Below are positions 41,606 to 54,286 of a stretch of DNA of 64,000 bases, piece by piece; the stretch's first letter is position 1; the number at the start of each line of letters is the position of its first letter. A program made the translations under genes and the position numbers. Origin of the DNA: Neodiprion pinetum. Taxonomy: Eukaryota > Arthropoda > Insecta > Hymenoptera > Diprionidae. Location of the stretch: contig NC_060237.1 in the NCBI RefSeq assembly GCF_021155775.2, positions 14,344,970-14,408,969 of the forward strand, given 5' to 3'. Under the pieces are notes generated by a model. That model did not search any database. It worked only from the letters and a program-made list of their open reading frames with translations, and was not told where the DNA came from.

Positions 41606-43228
41606 ATGCAAAGATCTCCTTTGACGAGAGCATCACGCGCGGAGCGACGAGCTGCCGGACGCGTTTCGTCGTGCCAGCGTTCTCCTGAACCGGCGTTTCC
41701 TCCCGTTTCTCGTCGTTCGGAAGCTGAGGTTCAGCCCCAGCCCCAACTAGCTCTCTTGGCAGAGCTCATCCAGGGAAACCAAGATTTGCTGATGCGTCAG
41801 ATTCAGCAGCAAGAACAACATCAACAACAGCAACAACAACATCAACAACTGCTACAACAGCAGCAACAAGAACAGCAGAATCTTCTGCACGAACTCCTCT
41901 CGCAACAGCGTCAACAACAAGAAATCGTGTCTCAGGCGTTGATCGGGATCCTGTAAGGTGTGCAGAAGCTTCAGGAGCGGCCGCAGGAATTCCCGATACG
42001 CCCAGTTCCATCCCCAGGTAGAAAGACTTCTCTTCCTTCAGTCCCGGTCCCGGCAAGGAGGACCTCCATTCATTCAATTCCGGATCAATCAAGGTCTGAC
42101 GCTATTTATGGGGGAGGCAAAATTCCCCCTGTTGCTGAAAATTTTCCACCTGTTCATGTCTCGCGACAAGCTCAGGTTAGCTCTTTTCCGCGATGCCACG
42201 ATGTTCCGTCAGGTGATATTTCGGAAGTAGTTAAGCCTCCTGTCGCGTCGTCGCATCCTAGCGTAGATATTCAGTCAGAGTTCTTGGCCTTTTTAAAATC
42301 GCGCGGAACTGTCAATGTTCTCCCTCCGCAAACTCAGAGCTCGTTCGGACTCAATCAGGTTTCTGTACCTCCCGCGAGTATTGTAGAGTTGCCCTCGAAA
42401 CAATCGAATTTGAAGCCCGGTTCGTATGACGGTTCGTCTGCTTGGAGTCTATACGAACGTCAGTTTACCATGATGAGTAAGGTTAATGGATGGAATCCGT
42501 CCCAGAAAGCAGCTAATTTGACAGCGTCTTTGTCTGGTCCGGCTTTGGTAGTTCTTGGATCGCTTTCAGATTCGGATTCTGAAAATTTCGACAGCATTTG
42601 TGCGGCTCTTAAACTCCGGTTTGGCGAAGAACATCTTTCCAAACTTTATTTTACTCAGTTTGAAAATAGACGTCAAGGGCCCAAGGAAGATTTAGCCTCT
42701 CTCGGAAATGACATCGAACGTCTCGCTCGACATTCTCTTACTGATTGTGCAGAAAAAGCTAGAGATCAGATAGCTCGGGCGAAATTCATTAATGCGATTC
42801 GGAATCCGGAGCTTCGGTATCATTTGAGGCTCGCAGCTCCAACTTCTCTACACGAAGCAATTATTAAGGGCTTAGAATTAGAAGCCATAAACGAGGCGGA
42901 TTTAGGTTCGCGTCAACTTCATCGATTGAGCCAAGCTGAACCTTCAGAAAATTCTTCGTCCCGTCCTTCAGTCAATCAGCCTAGCTCAGATTCTCTTCCA
43001 GGAAGGAAAAATAGTGGTTTCTCTCGTTACAATAGATCAAACTCCAATCGGCCTGTCTCAGAGTGCCAGTTTTGCGGCGTAAGAGGACATATCGCGAAGA
43101 ATTGTTTTAAACTTGACCGTCAGTTGAAGACTGCGGAAGACTCGTGGCGCAAAAATGTCTCCAAGAGGGCTCCCTCTAATCCGGTTTGGGCAGCGCAACC
43201 TTCTGTTCCTCAGAATTCGGGAAACTAG
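41606..43228 (+). pseudogene. gag: Gypsy-C Gag
   Basis: The capsid/nucleocapsid frame starts at ATG 41606. It has a basic N-terminus, a Gln-rich coiled segment (about residues 60-105) and a TAA at 41954-41956; it then continues open with the capsid core (about 43 codons into YDGSSAWSLYERQF) and one zinc knuckle CQFCGVRGHIAKNC near 43064-43105. The stop TAG at 43226 is immediately preceded by GGGAAAC, a classical -1 slippery heptamer in the correct phase. The internal stop means this copy cannot make full-length Gag. Confidence 0.87.
43219..43225 (+). promoter_or_regulatory. -1 ribosomal frameshift site GGGAAAC at the Gypsy-C gag end
   Basis: G GGA AAC in gag phase, directly before the gag stop TAG. 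Slipping back one base continues in the frame that leads to the protease DTGA motif. It fits the X XXY YYZ rule exactly. I did not identify the downstream stimulatory structure. Confidence 0.7.
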
Positions 43229-46200
43229 CTACCGATGTTTCGAAAGGGCAGATATCATCGGTTTCTTCCAAGTTCCTTAGCCCTTTTGCTTCACAGTTCG
43301 TGGTTAGAGGCCTGCGTCGTACCGGCCTTTAGGCTAAAGGTTCCGTTAACGGACTAAGTTGTTTGTGGGTGATAGATACTGGAGCCGAAATTTCCGTTGT
43401 TCGTCCAGATATGATTTCGTCTCTTGCTTCAATTAATCCTTCTGCGTCTATTCGCACTGCTACCGGAGCAATTACCCCTGTCGTAGGTAAGATGGTCGTG
43501 CAGGTAACAGTAGCGGATTGTGTTCAATCCCCACATGAAGTTCTAGTAGCTGATACAGAAGATGAAGGCATTTTAGGCGTAGATTTTCTTTCCGCTCACA
43601 ACTGCGTCATTTCTACCGGGGATTCGACACTCTGTTCTGGTTACCGTAAAATCAACCTCGAAACGTCTAGATTTATTAACTCTTTTGAACAGAAAGAAAC
43701 CCTCTCGTCTTTGCGCGTTTTAGAACATGTGTCGGACTCTTTAGTCGTTCCTTCTTATCTCACGGAACTCTTTACTAGGTCTTCTAAAGATTTAGATATC
43801 GCTCAGACTAATAGTCTCGTTTGTCTTTTTAACGATTTTAAAGAGACTTTTGCTGAAGACTCTGCTGACATCGGGAGATGTACCATAGCTAAGCATTCGA
43901 TAGATGTAGGGAATAACGCTTCGATTAAACAGGCAGCTAGACGGCTTCCTTTAAACGGTCGCATGGAAGTTGAAAAATTAGTAGAGGATATGAGAACAGC
44001 AGATGTTATTGAGCCGTCTTCTAGTCCGTGGGCTTCTCCCATTGTCTTAGTCAATAAAAAAGATGGTTCCAAGAGGTTTTGTATAGATTATAGGAAGTTG
44101 AACGAGATCACCAAGAAAGATGCATATCCGCTTCCTCAGATAGGAGATACCCTTGATTTAATTTCTGGTACTCGTTGGTTCTCTACGATTGATTCACAGA
44201 GTGGTTATTGGCAAGTTGAAATGAATCCGTTAGACGAAGCGAAAACAGCTTTTGTCACAGGGTTAGGTGGACTTTGGCAATTTAAACTTATGCCTTTTGG
44301 CCTTTGTAATGCACCAGCTACTTTCGAAAGAGCGTTAGAATTGGCCCTTCAAGGTCTGACTGGTAAGATTTGTTTAGTTTATCTCGATGACATCATTGTG
44401 TTTGGTAAGACTTTTGATGAGGAATTGGAAAATCTCAAACAGGTTTTTAGTCGTTTATTCCAAGCTGGTCTTAAAATGAGTCCCAAAAAATGTCGTTTTT
44501 TCAAAAAGGGAGTAACTTTTCTCGGACACGTCGTTTCAGCGGAAGGTGTTAAGACAGATCCTTCTAAAATAGAAAACGTCTTGAATTGGCCTCGTCCCGA
44601 TTCAAAAGCAAAGGTTCAAAGTTTCTTAGGACTTTGTACTTATTACAGACGTTTCGTTAAGGGCTTTGCTTCTATAGCGAGACTCCTCCATGCTCTTACA
44701 GGAATTGAAGTTGTTTTTGATTGGACTTCCGAATGCGAGGGAGCCTTTGTTCTCCTTAAAAAATTAATAACTTCGTCACCGATATTAGCTTATCCCATCA
44801 CCGATTCTCAATTCATCGTAGATTCTGACGCTTCTCTCTGTGGTATAGGTGGGGTTTTGTCTCAAATTCAGGATAACCAAGAGCGCGTTATTAGTTATTT
44901 CAGTCGGGTCTTGTCTAAACCAGAACGCAATTATTGTGTTACCCGTAGGGAATTATTAGCGATGGTAAAATCTATTTGCCATTTCCATCATTATCTTTAT
45001 GGAAGGAAATTTTTGATTCGGACAGACAATGCTTCCTTAACTTGGCTTCTTTCGTTCAAATCACCTGAAGGCCAAGTAGCTCGATGGTTGGAGAGGTTAG
45101 GTCAATATGACTTCGAAATTAAACACCGTCCTGGAGTTCTGCATGGTAATGCTGATGCACTTTCTCGTCGTCCGTAAGGGGACGATTGCAAACAGTGCTC
45201 TCGTTCAAATAAACAGCTAGATCCCTCGCTTAACGTTCGTCAAATTTCTCTCGTTGAAAATAAAGAAGACTGGATCATCGCCCAGGGAAAAGATTCAGAT
45301 CTCCTCCTGGCTCGGAATTGGAAATCCACAGGAGTTAGGCCTCAGTGGGAAGAAATATCTTCTATGAGTCAGTCTTTGAAAATTTACTGGGCGCAGTGGG
45401 ACTCCTTGTTTCTTGTCGATCAGTTGCTTTATGGGAAATGGGAGTCACCTGACTCCAGGTCGGTACGTTGGCAGCTTCTGGTTCCTAGAGAAAAGATAAC
45501 TGAGATTTTGTCAAGCTTTCATGATTCACCTGTTGGTGGCCATTTCGCTTCTAATAAGACTTTAGGTAGGATCAGAGAAAGGTATTTTTGGGCTCACTGC
45601 CGAGCTGACGTTGAAAATTGGTGCAGAACTTGCACGGTTTGTTTAGCCAAGAAGGGACCTCGTGAAAAAGGGAAGAGCTCTCTTCAAATATATAACGTAG
45701 GAGCTCCATTTGAAAGAGTCGCAATGGATATCCTAGGCCCTCTTCCTCTTTCTAGGTCAGGAAATCGGTATGCCCTGGTGATAGCAGATTATTTTACAAA
45801 GTGGTTAGAAGTGGTCCCAATTCCGAATCAAGAAGCTAGCACCGTTGCTCGAGCTTTCATTCGAGAATTTGTCTGTCGTTACGGAGCTCCTCTTGAATTA
45901 CACACAGATCAGGGTCGAAATTCTGAGTCGAATTTGATGAAGGAGTTCCTTCAAATTTTAGGGATTAGAAAAACTCGTACGACCGCTTTGCATCCGCAGT
46001 CTAATGGAATGGTAGAAAGATTGAATAGGACGCTTCTTCGTTATCTTTCTTCTTCCGTTGATCAGGATCAGAAAGATTGGGATGAGTGGATTCCCTTATT
46101 TCTTTTATCGTATCGCTCTGCAATTCACGATACTACCGGTTTTTCTCCAGCTATGATGTTGACGGGTCGGGATCTTCGACTTCCGTCAGATTTAGAAAAG

Positions 46201-46563
46201 GGTGTCAATCCTTCCGTGGCTTCGTCCCAGGTGTATTTTAATTCCGTTTTCCGTCAAAAATTGGACGAGGTTCATGAATTCGCTAGGGAAAGAATTCGTA
46301 TGGTCTCTGATAAGACTAAGGATCGTTATGATATCAGAGCTAGAAATTTAAAATTTGAGAAGGGAGATTCCGTTTGGTTATTTCAACCTCGTCGGCAACA
46401 AGGGCGTTGTCCCAAACTCCAAAGTAATTGGGAAGGTCCTTATTTTATTGTTGACCGGATTAACGACGTTGTTTTTAGAATTAGACGTTCCCCTCGTTCG
46501 AAATCTAAAGTCGTTCATCTGGATCGCTTAGCTCCTTATCAGTCAAGAGCATCGTTTCAGTAG
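43226..46563 (+). pseudogene. pol: Gypsy-C Pol (protease, RT, RNase H, integrase) with two stops
   Basis: The frame entered by the -1 shift. TAG at 43330-43332 precedes the protease WVIDTGAEISVV. RT with FCIDYRKLNEITKKDAYPLP, MPFGLCNAPATF and YLDDIIVF. RNase H with VDSDASLCGIGG and GNADALSRR. TAA at 45175-45177. Then a spacer and an integrase with HDSPVGGHF, CRTCTVCLAKK, DILGPLP, HTDQGRN and PQSNGMVERLNR, ending in a GPYFIVDRI segment. Open pieces are 43363-45174 and 45178-46563. The RNase H to integrase spacer is short and has no macro domain. Confidence 0.9.
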
Positions 46564-47472
46564 CTCTCTGAAGGTTAGCAAGTTCGTTGACAGGTTAAGG
46601 CCAGTTCGATGTTGTTTGATTCGAGAAATTTTGATACATCGATTTCTTTGGCTTGAAGAGTGTTTCGGTTCTGCGCTTGAATGAAGTAGTGAGCATTTGG
46701 TCGATCCTCTCTTATTTTTCTAATCCATATGTCAGTTTTTGTGAGTACTTTTCAGGTTACTTGACAGCCTTTTCCCATCCAATCTTTCCACAATTCCTGA
46801 AGATGACTGGTGGAATTATTTTGAAAAAGGACGCAGAAATGATTCAGATAAGATCGTTCCTTTTCTTTTGAATACATATTTAATTTATTTTATTCGTGTA
46901 TTCTCCCAAATTCACTTAGTGAATTTGAATTGTTTTACCACCACTCCCATTTGTCCTCCAAACTCTAGGGTGTGCTGTTTTTTGGAGAAGTCTTGGATTC
47001 AGTCACCCATTCCTTTTTCCTGTTTCCTGTGCCGGTTCTCGGAGGGAATCAGCCTTCACGTTGGCCAGGACTCAGAGTTCTTCCATGTATCGTTTCCCGC
47101 CTCGTCGTACATCTGTGTTTGTTTCACCGCACTATTTTCCCTGAAGAGGAATGGATTTTCTTTTCGACGGCGATCCGGAAGATTTTGTTGTCTTCAAATT
47201 CATGAAGAACTTACTAACTCACCCTTAACACTTACCTTTATAAAACAAGGCACACAAATTTTAAATTCAATTGAACGCTCAACTATCTGCACAAGGTTTT
47301 CTGTGGTTTACCTTGAGACTGTGGGCAAATGCCAGATAGTGAAAAGGGAGTCTTTTAATTTTTAGAGCCACAGCTCCAACTCACCTTCGAGCACTGACTG
47401 CTAGATCACATTTTTTTTGGAATTGTTTATCTTTTCCGAGTCGGGTCGACTCTTTTCCTCGAGGGGGAGTAA
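46564..47472 (+). other. Gypsy-C 3' untranslated region
   Basis: About 900 bases between pol and the LTR. A frame of 165 codons (46868-47365) is open but resembles no protein I know and has a phenylalanine/cysteine-rich composition typical of chance. The polypurine tract GAGGGGGAGT precedes the LTR. Confidence 0.6.
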
Positions 47473-47772
47473 TGTTACAAAGGGCGAAATCACCCGTTTT
47501 GTCCCCTTTTAAATGATCTAGTAGTCATCATAGATAAAAGACGTTTATAAACCTCTTATGTCTTTAAAAAGAATAAGGTTGCTGCGTCAACCGACATTAT
47601 TGTAAAAACAGTCAGTCTCTAGACTTTGAAAAGAGAGCTTGTGTCCAAATACATCTATTTTCTTTCTAAATATTCCTTGTTCGTGAGACTTCTTTGGCTC
47701 GGCGTTCGCGTGAATCGCACAAAGAACTCTTTGATTCTCTTAGATCTTTCGTAATTTCCCCCCGTTGTTACA
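47473..47772 (+). repeat. Gypsy-C 3' LTR
   Basis: 300 bases, about nine substitutions relative to the 5' LTR. ATAT and satellite sequence follow directly. Confidence 0.94.
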
Positions 47773-48248
47773 ATATATATATGTATATATATTCATGTAT
47801 ACTTGTATTATACATTAATATAATAGAATATGAATGGAGGTAATTGAGTTCAATAATTTGATAAAATGAAAAATGATTTATTTGAATGAATTATTCCTTC
47901 TCAATTATAAATAATCAATTTTTGAAAATAAAAATATGAAATTATATAAATAATAATTCATCTATCAGTATGTTGTCTTTGAATTTCATAATAAGTTTTA
48001 ATCTATTCTATAAATGTTTCAGATGACAATTCATAAGGTAAATTGGACGGCATTTCTCTGATCAATAATATTCTCATTTCAAATATTATGTGAGCACAAA
48101 TTTAAAAAATATATAGGATTTTTCTAATAATTATATATAATTCTAAAAAATTTAAATAATGTGAAGAAGAATTTTTTCTTTAAAACTTCTGTTTTTTTGA
48201 AAAAAAATTAAAAATCGAATTATATATATACATATATATATATATATA

Positions 48249-48293
<45 letters not shown>

Positions 48294-49147
48294 GTATGCT
48301 TATATCACACATTAATATAATAGAATATAAATGGAGGTAATTGAGATAAATAATGTAATAAAATGGAAAATGATTCATTCAAATAAATTATTTTTCTCAA
48401 CTTGAATAATTATCAATTTTCAAAAATTGAAAATCCAATATCAAATGAATAATAATTTATCTATCTGCATGCTTTCTTTGAATTTCATAATAAGTTTTAA
48501 TCCATTGCATAAATGTTCCAAATCACAATTCATAAAGTAAATTAAATGGCATTTTTCTCATGAATAATATTTTCATTACAATTAATATGTAAGCAGATAA
48601 TCAAAAAATTAATAGGATTTTTCCAATAATTATACATAATTTTAACGAATTGAAATAATGTGAAAAAAAATTTTTTTTTTTAAATTTCCCTTTTCTTGAG
48701 AGTAAATTAAAAATTATAATATGCATATATATATATACACACACACACATATATATATATATACATATATACATATTCATATATTTTTATATTATACATT
48801 AATATAATGGAATATAAATGAAGGTAATAAAGGTAAATAATGTAATGAAATAAAGAATGATTCATTCAAATGAATTATTTTCCTCAAATTGAAATATATT
48901 TATTTTTAAAAATTAAAAATATGAAATTAAATAAATGATAATTCATCTATCTGTATGTTTTCTTCAAATTTCATAATAAGTTTTGATCCATTGTATAAAT
49001 GTTCCAAATTACAATTCATAAAGTAAATTAAATGGCATTTTTCTGATAAATAATATTTTTATTTCAAATAATATGTGAGCAGATAGTGAAGAAATACTTA
49101 GGATTTTTCGAATAATCATATATAATTTGAAAAAATTTAAATAATGT
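47773..49147. repeat. AT-rich satellite array, segment 4
   Basis: Continues in phase after Gypsy-C. Landmarks at about 48020, 48525 and 49010. It is cut by Gypsy-D in the block TTTAAATAATGT, outside the microsatellite part. Confidence 0.9.
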
Positions 49148-49583
49148 TGTTACGTCCTCCAGACTTCATATTCCTTTCCCACGCTCTTAGTTACCTTACG
49201 CTCTGTAGTCTACCCTTATCGTTCGCGAGTCAGCAGGTTCTCCTGTAACTCGCGGCCAGCTCGCCTGCTACATCCGGCAGAAGCAGGCAGATCCATCCCA
49301 GCACTCAAGCAAGACACCTATCCCTCTAAACCAAGACCATACCCTTTTTCCCTTGACCGACTCCGTTGCATTGACCACTAATAAATAATCATATACTTTA
49401 ATCGTTTACCTTCCCTTAATACCGATCCCTTTCTATTCCATTCCCTTCCTGCATTGGGAGTAGTAGCACGCGAGTGCATAGTCGACGTGAACGGACCCTA
49501 CAATAGCCAAATAACACCTTGGCTGGGCGTGGAGTAAGCTCCGATTGCCGCTCATCGGAGCCTACGCAATCTACCCCGTAACA
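49148..49583 (+). repeat. Gypsy-D 5' LTR
   Basis: 436 bases, with inverted termini TGTTACG/CGTAACA, the same termini as the Gypsy-A LTR. Confidence 0.95.
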
Positions 49584-50252
49584 TTTTGGTGGCAGCGGTT
49601 TTGCCCGTCGACCTACCCGTCAGTGCAGTGCTGCATGTTTTCTACGAAAGTGTTCAGTGCTCAAAATTTCTAACGCCGTATCAATCAGTGATAGCCGTGT
49701 TACGAACGAACTCCGGCCCACGAGGTACTGTGACAGGCACGCAGAACCTATTCAACTCGCCACGGACACAGGCTCTGCAAACAGTCCCCAATTTCAATAA
49801 CTCCGTCACATTTTGGTACTATTGAAATTCATCGATACGTACGACGTCGAATAACTGTGTAGCGAGTGGAAATTCAGTGCGATAGCCAAGTTAAGCCGCA
49901 CACCGCATCTGAACACATCACCCTTCGAACCGACAAATATTGAATGGACCCTTCCCGCTCATTCGGACTCCTGCAACCCTGTTGAGACGAGAACCTGGAC
50001 CCGAAAGTGACATCGCCCTAAGACCTGGATTACCACACTTATTTATCAACACGCCACGGAGTACCTCATCTATACCCTCCTCGTGCCGACGCATGACGTG
50101 TATCGCCTCTTCAAGTTTCACCTGCGTCCAGCTGCCTAGAACCATGCTGTACTCTGTTTTTGCGTTTACCTTCGCCCTGTAAGTCTATTCTAAGTCTTAG
50201 TATTAAGTTGATATTTTTATTCCTGTACTTGCAATACCCTGCTTAAATCAAC
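49584..50252 (+). other. Gypsy-D leader with primer-binding site
   Basis: The primer site TGGTGGCAGCGGTTTTG starts at 49587, three bases after the LTR; I do not assign the tRNA. The remaining 650 bases form an untranslated leader; small open frames in it look incidental. Confidence 0.65.
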
Positions 50253-51344
50253 ATGGCACCAATTAACGAAACCGGTTCAAATTTTTGGTCAGTAAAAGAT
50301 GTCTTGCCGACAATCCCCCCTTTTGACGGCCACAACATGCCCTTTGACTCATTTGTAGAACAATTACGTCACGTAGAGACTCTTATAAAAGCTTCGGATA
50401 AAATGACTTTCGCCAAATTTGCGCAATCAAAGGTTACAGGCCCCGCATCTCAATATTTAATAGGCATTAACTGTAATGACGTCGAGGACCTCATAACTGC
50501 CCTTAGCCGAGCATACCGCCCGGATATCCCCATACGCCAGTTATCCGCTCAATTAGATAGAATTACACAACAACCATATGAGCGCATCATAGATTACTCG
50601 TGCAGAATAAGAGCAATATCAAAAGAAATAAGCACAGCAATCATAGCCAAACACCCACCAGACTTAGCAACGCTTCTACTGAACGATCTAAAGAAGGATA
50701 CCTCTAGATCGTTTATTAGAGGGCTTCGGCCAGAATTGGAGTGGAGAATCGCTACTATCAGACCATTACCAACCTTCGAAACTGCCGTCAGCATCGCCGA
50801 AGGTGAAGAAGCCGAGCTAATTAACCGTCAGTTGCAATTCTCTGCACATTTTTTTACCCCCTCTACACCCATGTGTCTGCCGTTACCCCCCCATACTGCT
50901 CCTCCGTATCAGGTGCCCACCGCGGCCTCCTCTATCCCCCCCCTGATGTCATTGCCCACACGTGGTTACGTTTATCAACCAGCGCCTCGTACCGAACCCG
51001 GAACCTACGCCCAAGCACTCCATCCGAACAACAGTTCTGCTGACCACGTTAATGCTCTGCCCAGCACTTGTCAATTTTGTAACCACCAGGGTCACTCCAT
51101 CACGGAATGTCACCGTTTGCAAAGTAAAAGATATTTTACCAAATGTCGCAGAATGGGCCACTTCCACAATGAATGCAACGTAAACCAAGAACTGCACTGC
51201 GACAATTGTAATCGCAGAGGCCACACAGTAGACCGATGTAGATCCTTTCCGCGTAATAACCAAGGCAATGCAGGCTCAAATAAACATTTAAACGGGAACA
51301 TCGCCCGCGGGGAGAACGCGCCCGCGAGCAATGCAAACAACTAG
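50253..51344 (+). CDS. gag: Gypsy-D Gag
   Basis: 363 residues, open. The N-terminal capsid core (PPFDGHNMPFDSFVEQL) runs to about residue 190, then a Pro-rich linker, then three knuckle-like blocks. Block 1, CQFCNHQGHSITEC, is intact. Block 2 reads YFTKCRRMGHFHNEC, having lost the first cysteine. Block 3, CDNCNRRGHTVDRC, is intact. ATG 50253 is the first in frame. The stop TAG follows AAC at 51342 and pol lies in the -1 frame across it; no canonical slippery heptamer is present (local sequence AAACAAC). Confidence 0.9.
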   Translation: MAPINETGSNFWSVKDVLPTIPPFDGHNMPFDSFVEQLRHVETLIKASDKMTFAKFAQSKVTGPASQYLIGINCNDVEDLITALSRAYRPDIPIRQLSAQLDRITQQPYERIIDYSCRIRAISKEISTAIIAKHPPDLATLLLNDLKKDTSRSFIRGLRPELEWRIATIRPLPTFETAVSIAEGEEAELINRQLQFSAHFFTPSTPMCLPLPPHTAPPYQVPTAASSIPPLMSLPTRGYVYQPAPRTEPGTYAQALHPNNSSADHVNALPSTCQFCNHQGHSITECHRLQSKRYFTKCRRMGHFHNECNVNQELHCDNCNRRGHTVDRCRSFPRNNQGNAGSNKHLNGNIARGENAPASNANN

Positions 51345-54286
51345 CGTTCCGATCTTCAAGTCATATCCTCATAACAGCTTCAGCTGACCCTCCACTAATT
51401 TCGATCGACACCCCCGAGCTAATAAAAATATCTACATTTATTATTGACACCGGTGCAGACGTCAACTTGGTCAAAGAAAGTTCCGTTAGGCCCCTCGTAC
51501 GACGAACAACCGACGAACGTTTGACGCTGACTGGTATAACAGACAAAAAGACGCAAACTATCGCAAAAACGGAAATACGTTTTAATAATAAATCCCATAC
51601 CTTTCACTTGGTCCCTGACTCGTTTCCGATTCCGCACGACGGCATCTTAGGCCAGCCCTTCTTACGAAAAGAGAAAGCAACTATTTCTTTCAACTCAAAC
51701 TCGGTGATGCTTGGATCCTCATTGCCAATCCACTTTAGTAAATTCGATGAACCCTCGTCCGCGCCCGAAAAAACGCGCGTAATTACAATACAGGCCCGTA
51801 CCGTGAAAGCCATCCCACTAATAGTTGCGAACCCAGACACTAAAGTAGGTTACCTTAAACGCATCGATTTAGGCAACAATGTTCTATGTGGTGAAGCGTT
51901 AGTTGAAAACCAGAACGGCATCGCTTACTCGTACGCGTTCAATTGTAACGAATCTGCCGTAGAGATAAGACCCCCAACAGTAACCCTAGACGAGTTCGAC
52001 GAGCCACTGAGTACAGTCATGCCCAACGTTACGCCCACTGCATCGAGTAACCACCACAGCGATGCCCGCGCCAAAACCCTCGTTTCGCACCCAGGCCCTC
52101 TCCTCAGCAACTCATTAATTGTTTCTGCCGCCAAGCGTACATCGCGACCGACTAATAATCCCCCCTCCTGCCCCATCCAGTCCACTGACCTCGCGCAACT
52201 GCAATCCGATCCTCCTATCCCTGACGACAGTACACCCTGTCCCGGTGCCGCAACAGTACTCTTGACTGACAGTAGGTCAGAAAGATTGGACGTCCTAAAG
52301 AACAGCTTACATCTTGATCATTTGAATGAGACCGAAAAACAATCTATATTTAACCTCGTAACAGAATTTAACCATCTCTTTTACCTCCCAGGTGATAAAT
52401 TAGGCCACACCAATTTATCTCATCACACTATCCCCACGATGGACAATACGCCTATTCATACCAAACAATACCGTTTTCCCAAAATTCACAAAGACGAAAT
52501 CGAATCCCAAGTTGATAAACTACTCAAACAAAATCTTATTAAACATTCCTCATCTCCGTATAATTCCCCGGTGTGGATCGTTCCAAAAAAACCGGATAGT
52601 GACGGCAATAAACGATGGCGTATGGTAATCGACTACAGAAAACTTAACGAAAAAACAGTCGGCGACGCATACCCCATGCCCGATATCACGGAAATCCTTG
52701 ACCAGCTTGGCTCAGCTAAATACTTTTCCACATTCGACCTTGCTTCCGGGTTCCACCAAATTCCCATGCATCCGGACCACAGCACGAAAACTGCATTTTC
52801 GACACCTAGAGGCCATTATGAATTTTCTCGTATGCCCTTCGGACTAAAGAACGCCCCCGCCACGTTTCAAAGGCTCATGGACCAAGTCCTTCTAGGCCTA
52901 CAAGGCAACGAGATGTTCGTATATTTAGATGACATAGTTATTTACGCTCGAAACTTGCAAGAACATGAAATTAAATTTCGGAAATTAATGAAGCGACTAA
53001 CCGCTGCTGGTTTAACTCTACAGCCAGACAAGTGCGAATTCTTGCGCAAGGAAGTCGTTTACCTCGGACACCTCATAACTGAGTCAGGAGTAAAACCTGA
53101 CCCTGGTAAATTAATAGCTGTAAAAGAGTATCCTGTCCCCAAAAGTCCCAAAAACGTTAGACAGTTCCTTGGCCTTTTAGGTTATTACCGAAGATTTGTT
53201 CCAAATTTTGGAAAAATTGCTAAATGCCTTAACAATTTAACGAAGAAGGATACCCCTTTCATCTGGACGTCCGAACACCAGTCTGCCTTTGAAACCTTAC
53301 GCGATTGTTTATGCAAAGAACCAATTCTACAACACCCGGACTTCAACAAACCATTCACGCTCACTACAGACGCGTCAAAATTCGCGATAGGTGCAGTTCT
53401 CAGTCAAGATAAAGACGGTGCCGACCTACCGGTAGCATACGCATCCCGAGCCCTCAAGCCCGCTGAATTAAACTACTCGGTACCTGATAAAGAATTCTTA
53501 GCCGCCTACTGGAGTATGAATCACTTCCGCCCCTACATCTATGGTCAGAAGTTCACTTGAATAACAGACCACGAGCCACTCAAATGGGTAAAAAGCGTCA
53601 AGAAGCCTAATTCCCGTTTATTACGATGGAGCTTAGAACTAGCAGAGTACGACTTCGATACGAAATACAAGTCCGGAAAATCTAATACCAACGCTGATGC
53701 TCTGTCCAGGAACGCACCGCCCGACACCGCTCAAATTCTTCCCATAGATGCAAAACGCCCCCGTCCAACGACTGAAGCCTCTAGCGATAAACCAAAAAAA
53801 CGCACTAAAAAGACTCATCAGTACCCCAGACGCCCTCGACAGACCACAGACGAGTCCACCAACCCAGCTCCACTGAAACACCCTAAAATCTCACAACCCT
53901 GTAAGATGATATACTCCTCTGATGCCTCTGATTCCTCTGATCTCTCCGACGATGAGTTCAGCGATAAAGAAACTCCGTTGCTCAAAACCCCCCTCGTTAC
54001 CCCGGCACCGATCCCAGAACATCACCAACCTAAACGCCATCGCGAAACAAATTCTTCAACAAATCCTGGGCCTCATAAAAGACCATACCTGAGCTATTTT
54101 TCAGATTCTTCCCTTAGCTCGGATGACTTACAGACCCCAGAAACTGAATCAGGAACCGATGACCTTTGTCCAACCACCGATTTACCGGGCCCTGCTTATA
54201 GCGATTTCCTCATAGAAAGCGAAACTTTTCCTCTCATGCGTAATAGACGTATCAAAGAAATAAAAGCTGACCTATTACAGCAAAAG

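Larger units (their letters stand above)
41236..47772 (+). mobile_element. Gypsy-C: LTR retrotransposon with both LTRs, defective
   Basis: 300-base LTRs (41236-41535, 47473-47772), a tRNA-Leu type primer site, gag, pol, and a polypurine tract GAGGGGGAGT before the 3' LTR. ATAT lies on both sides as a probable 4-bp target duplication. Three in-frame stops (41954, 43330, 45175) inactivate the copy. The LTRs differ at about nine positions (97% identical). Confidence 0.94.

Noticed and set aside
46868..47365. 165-codon frame in the Gypsy-C 3' region considered as an envelope gene
   Set aside because: No signal peptide, membrane anchor or known motif; Phe/Cys/Ser-rich chance-like composition.
51330..51344. 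AAACAAC before the Gypsy-D gag stop as a slippery site
   Set aside because: It does not fit X XXY YYZ; the -1 shift there needs another mechanism or was lost.
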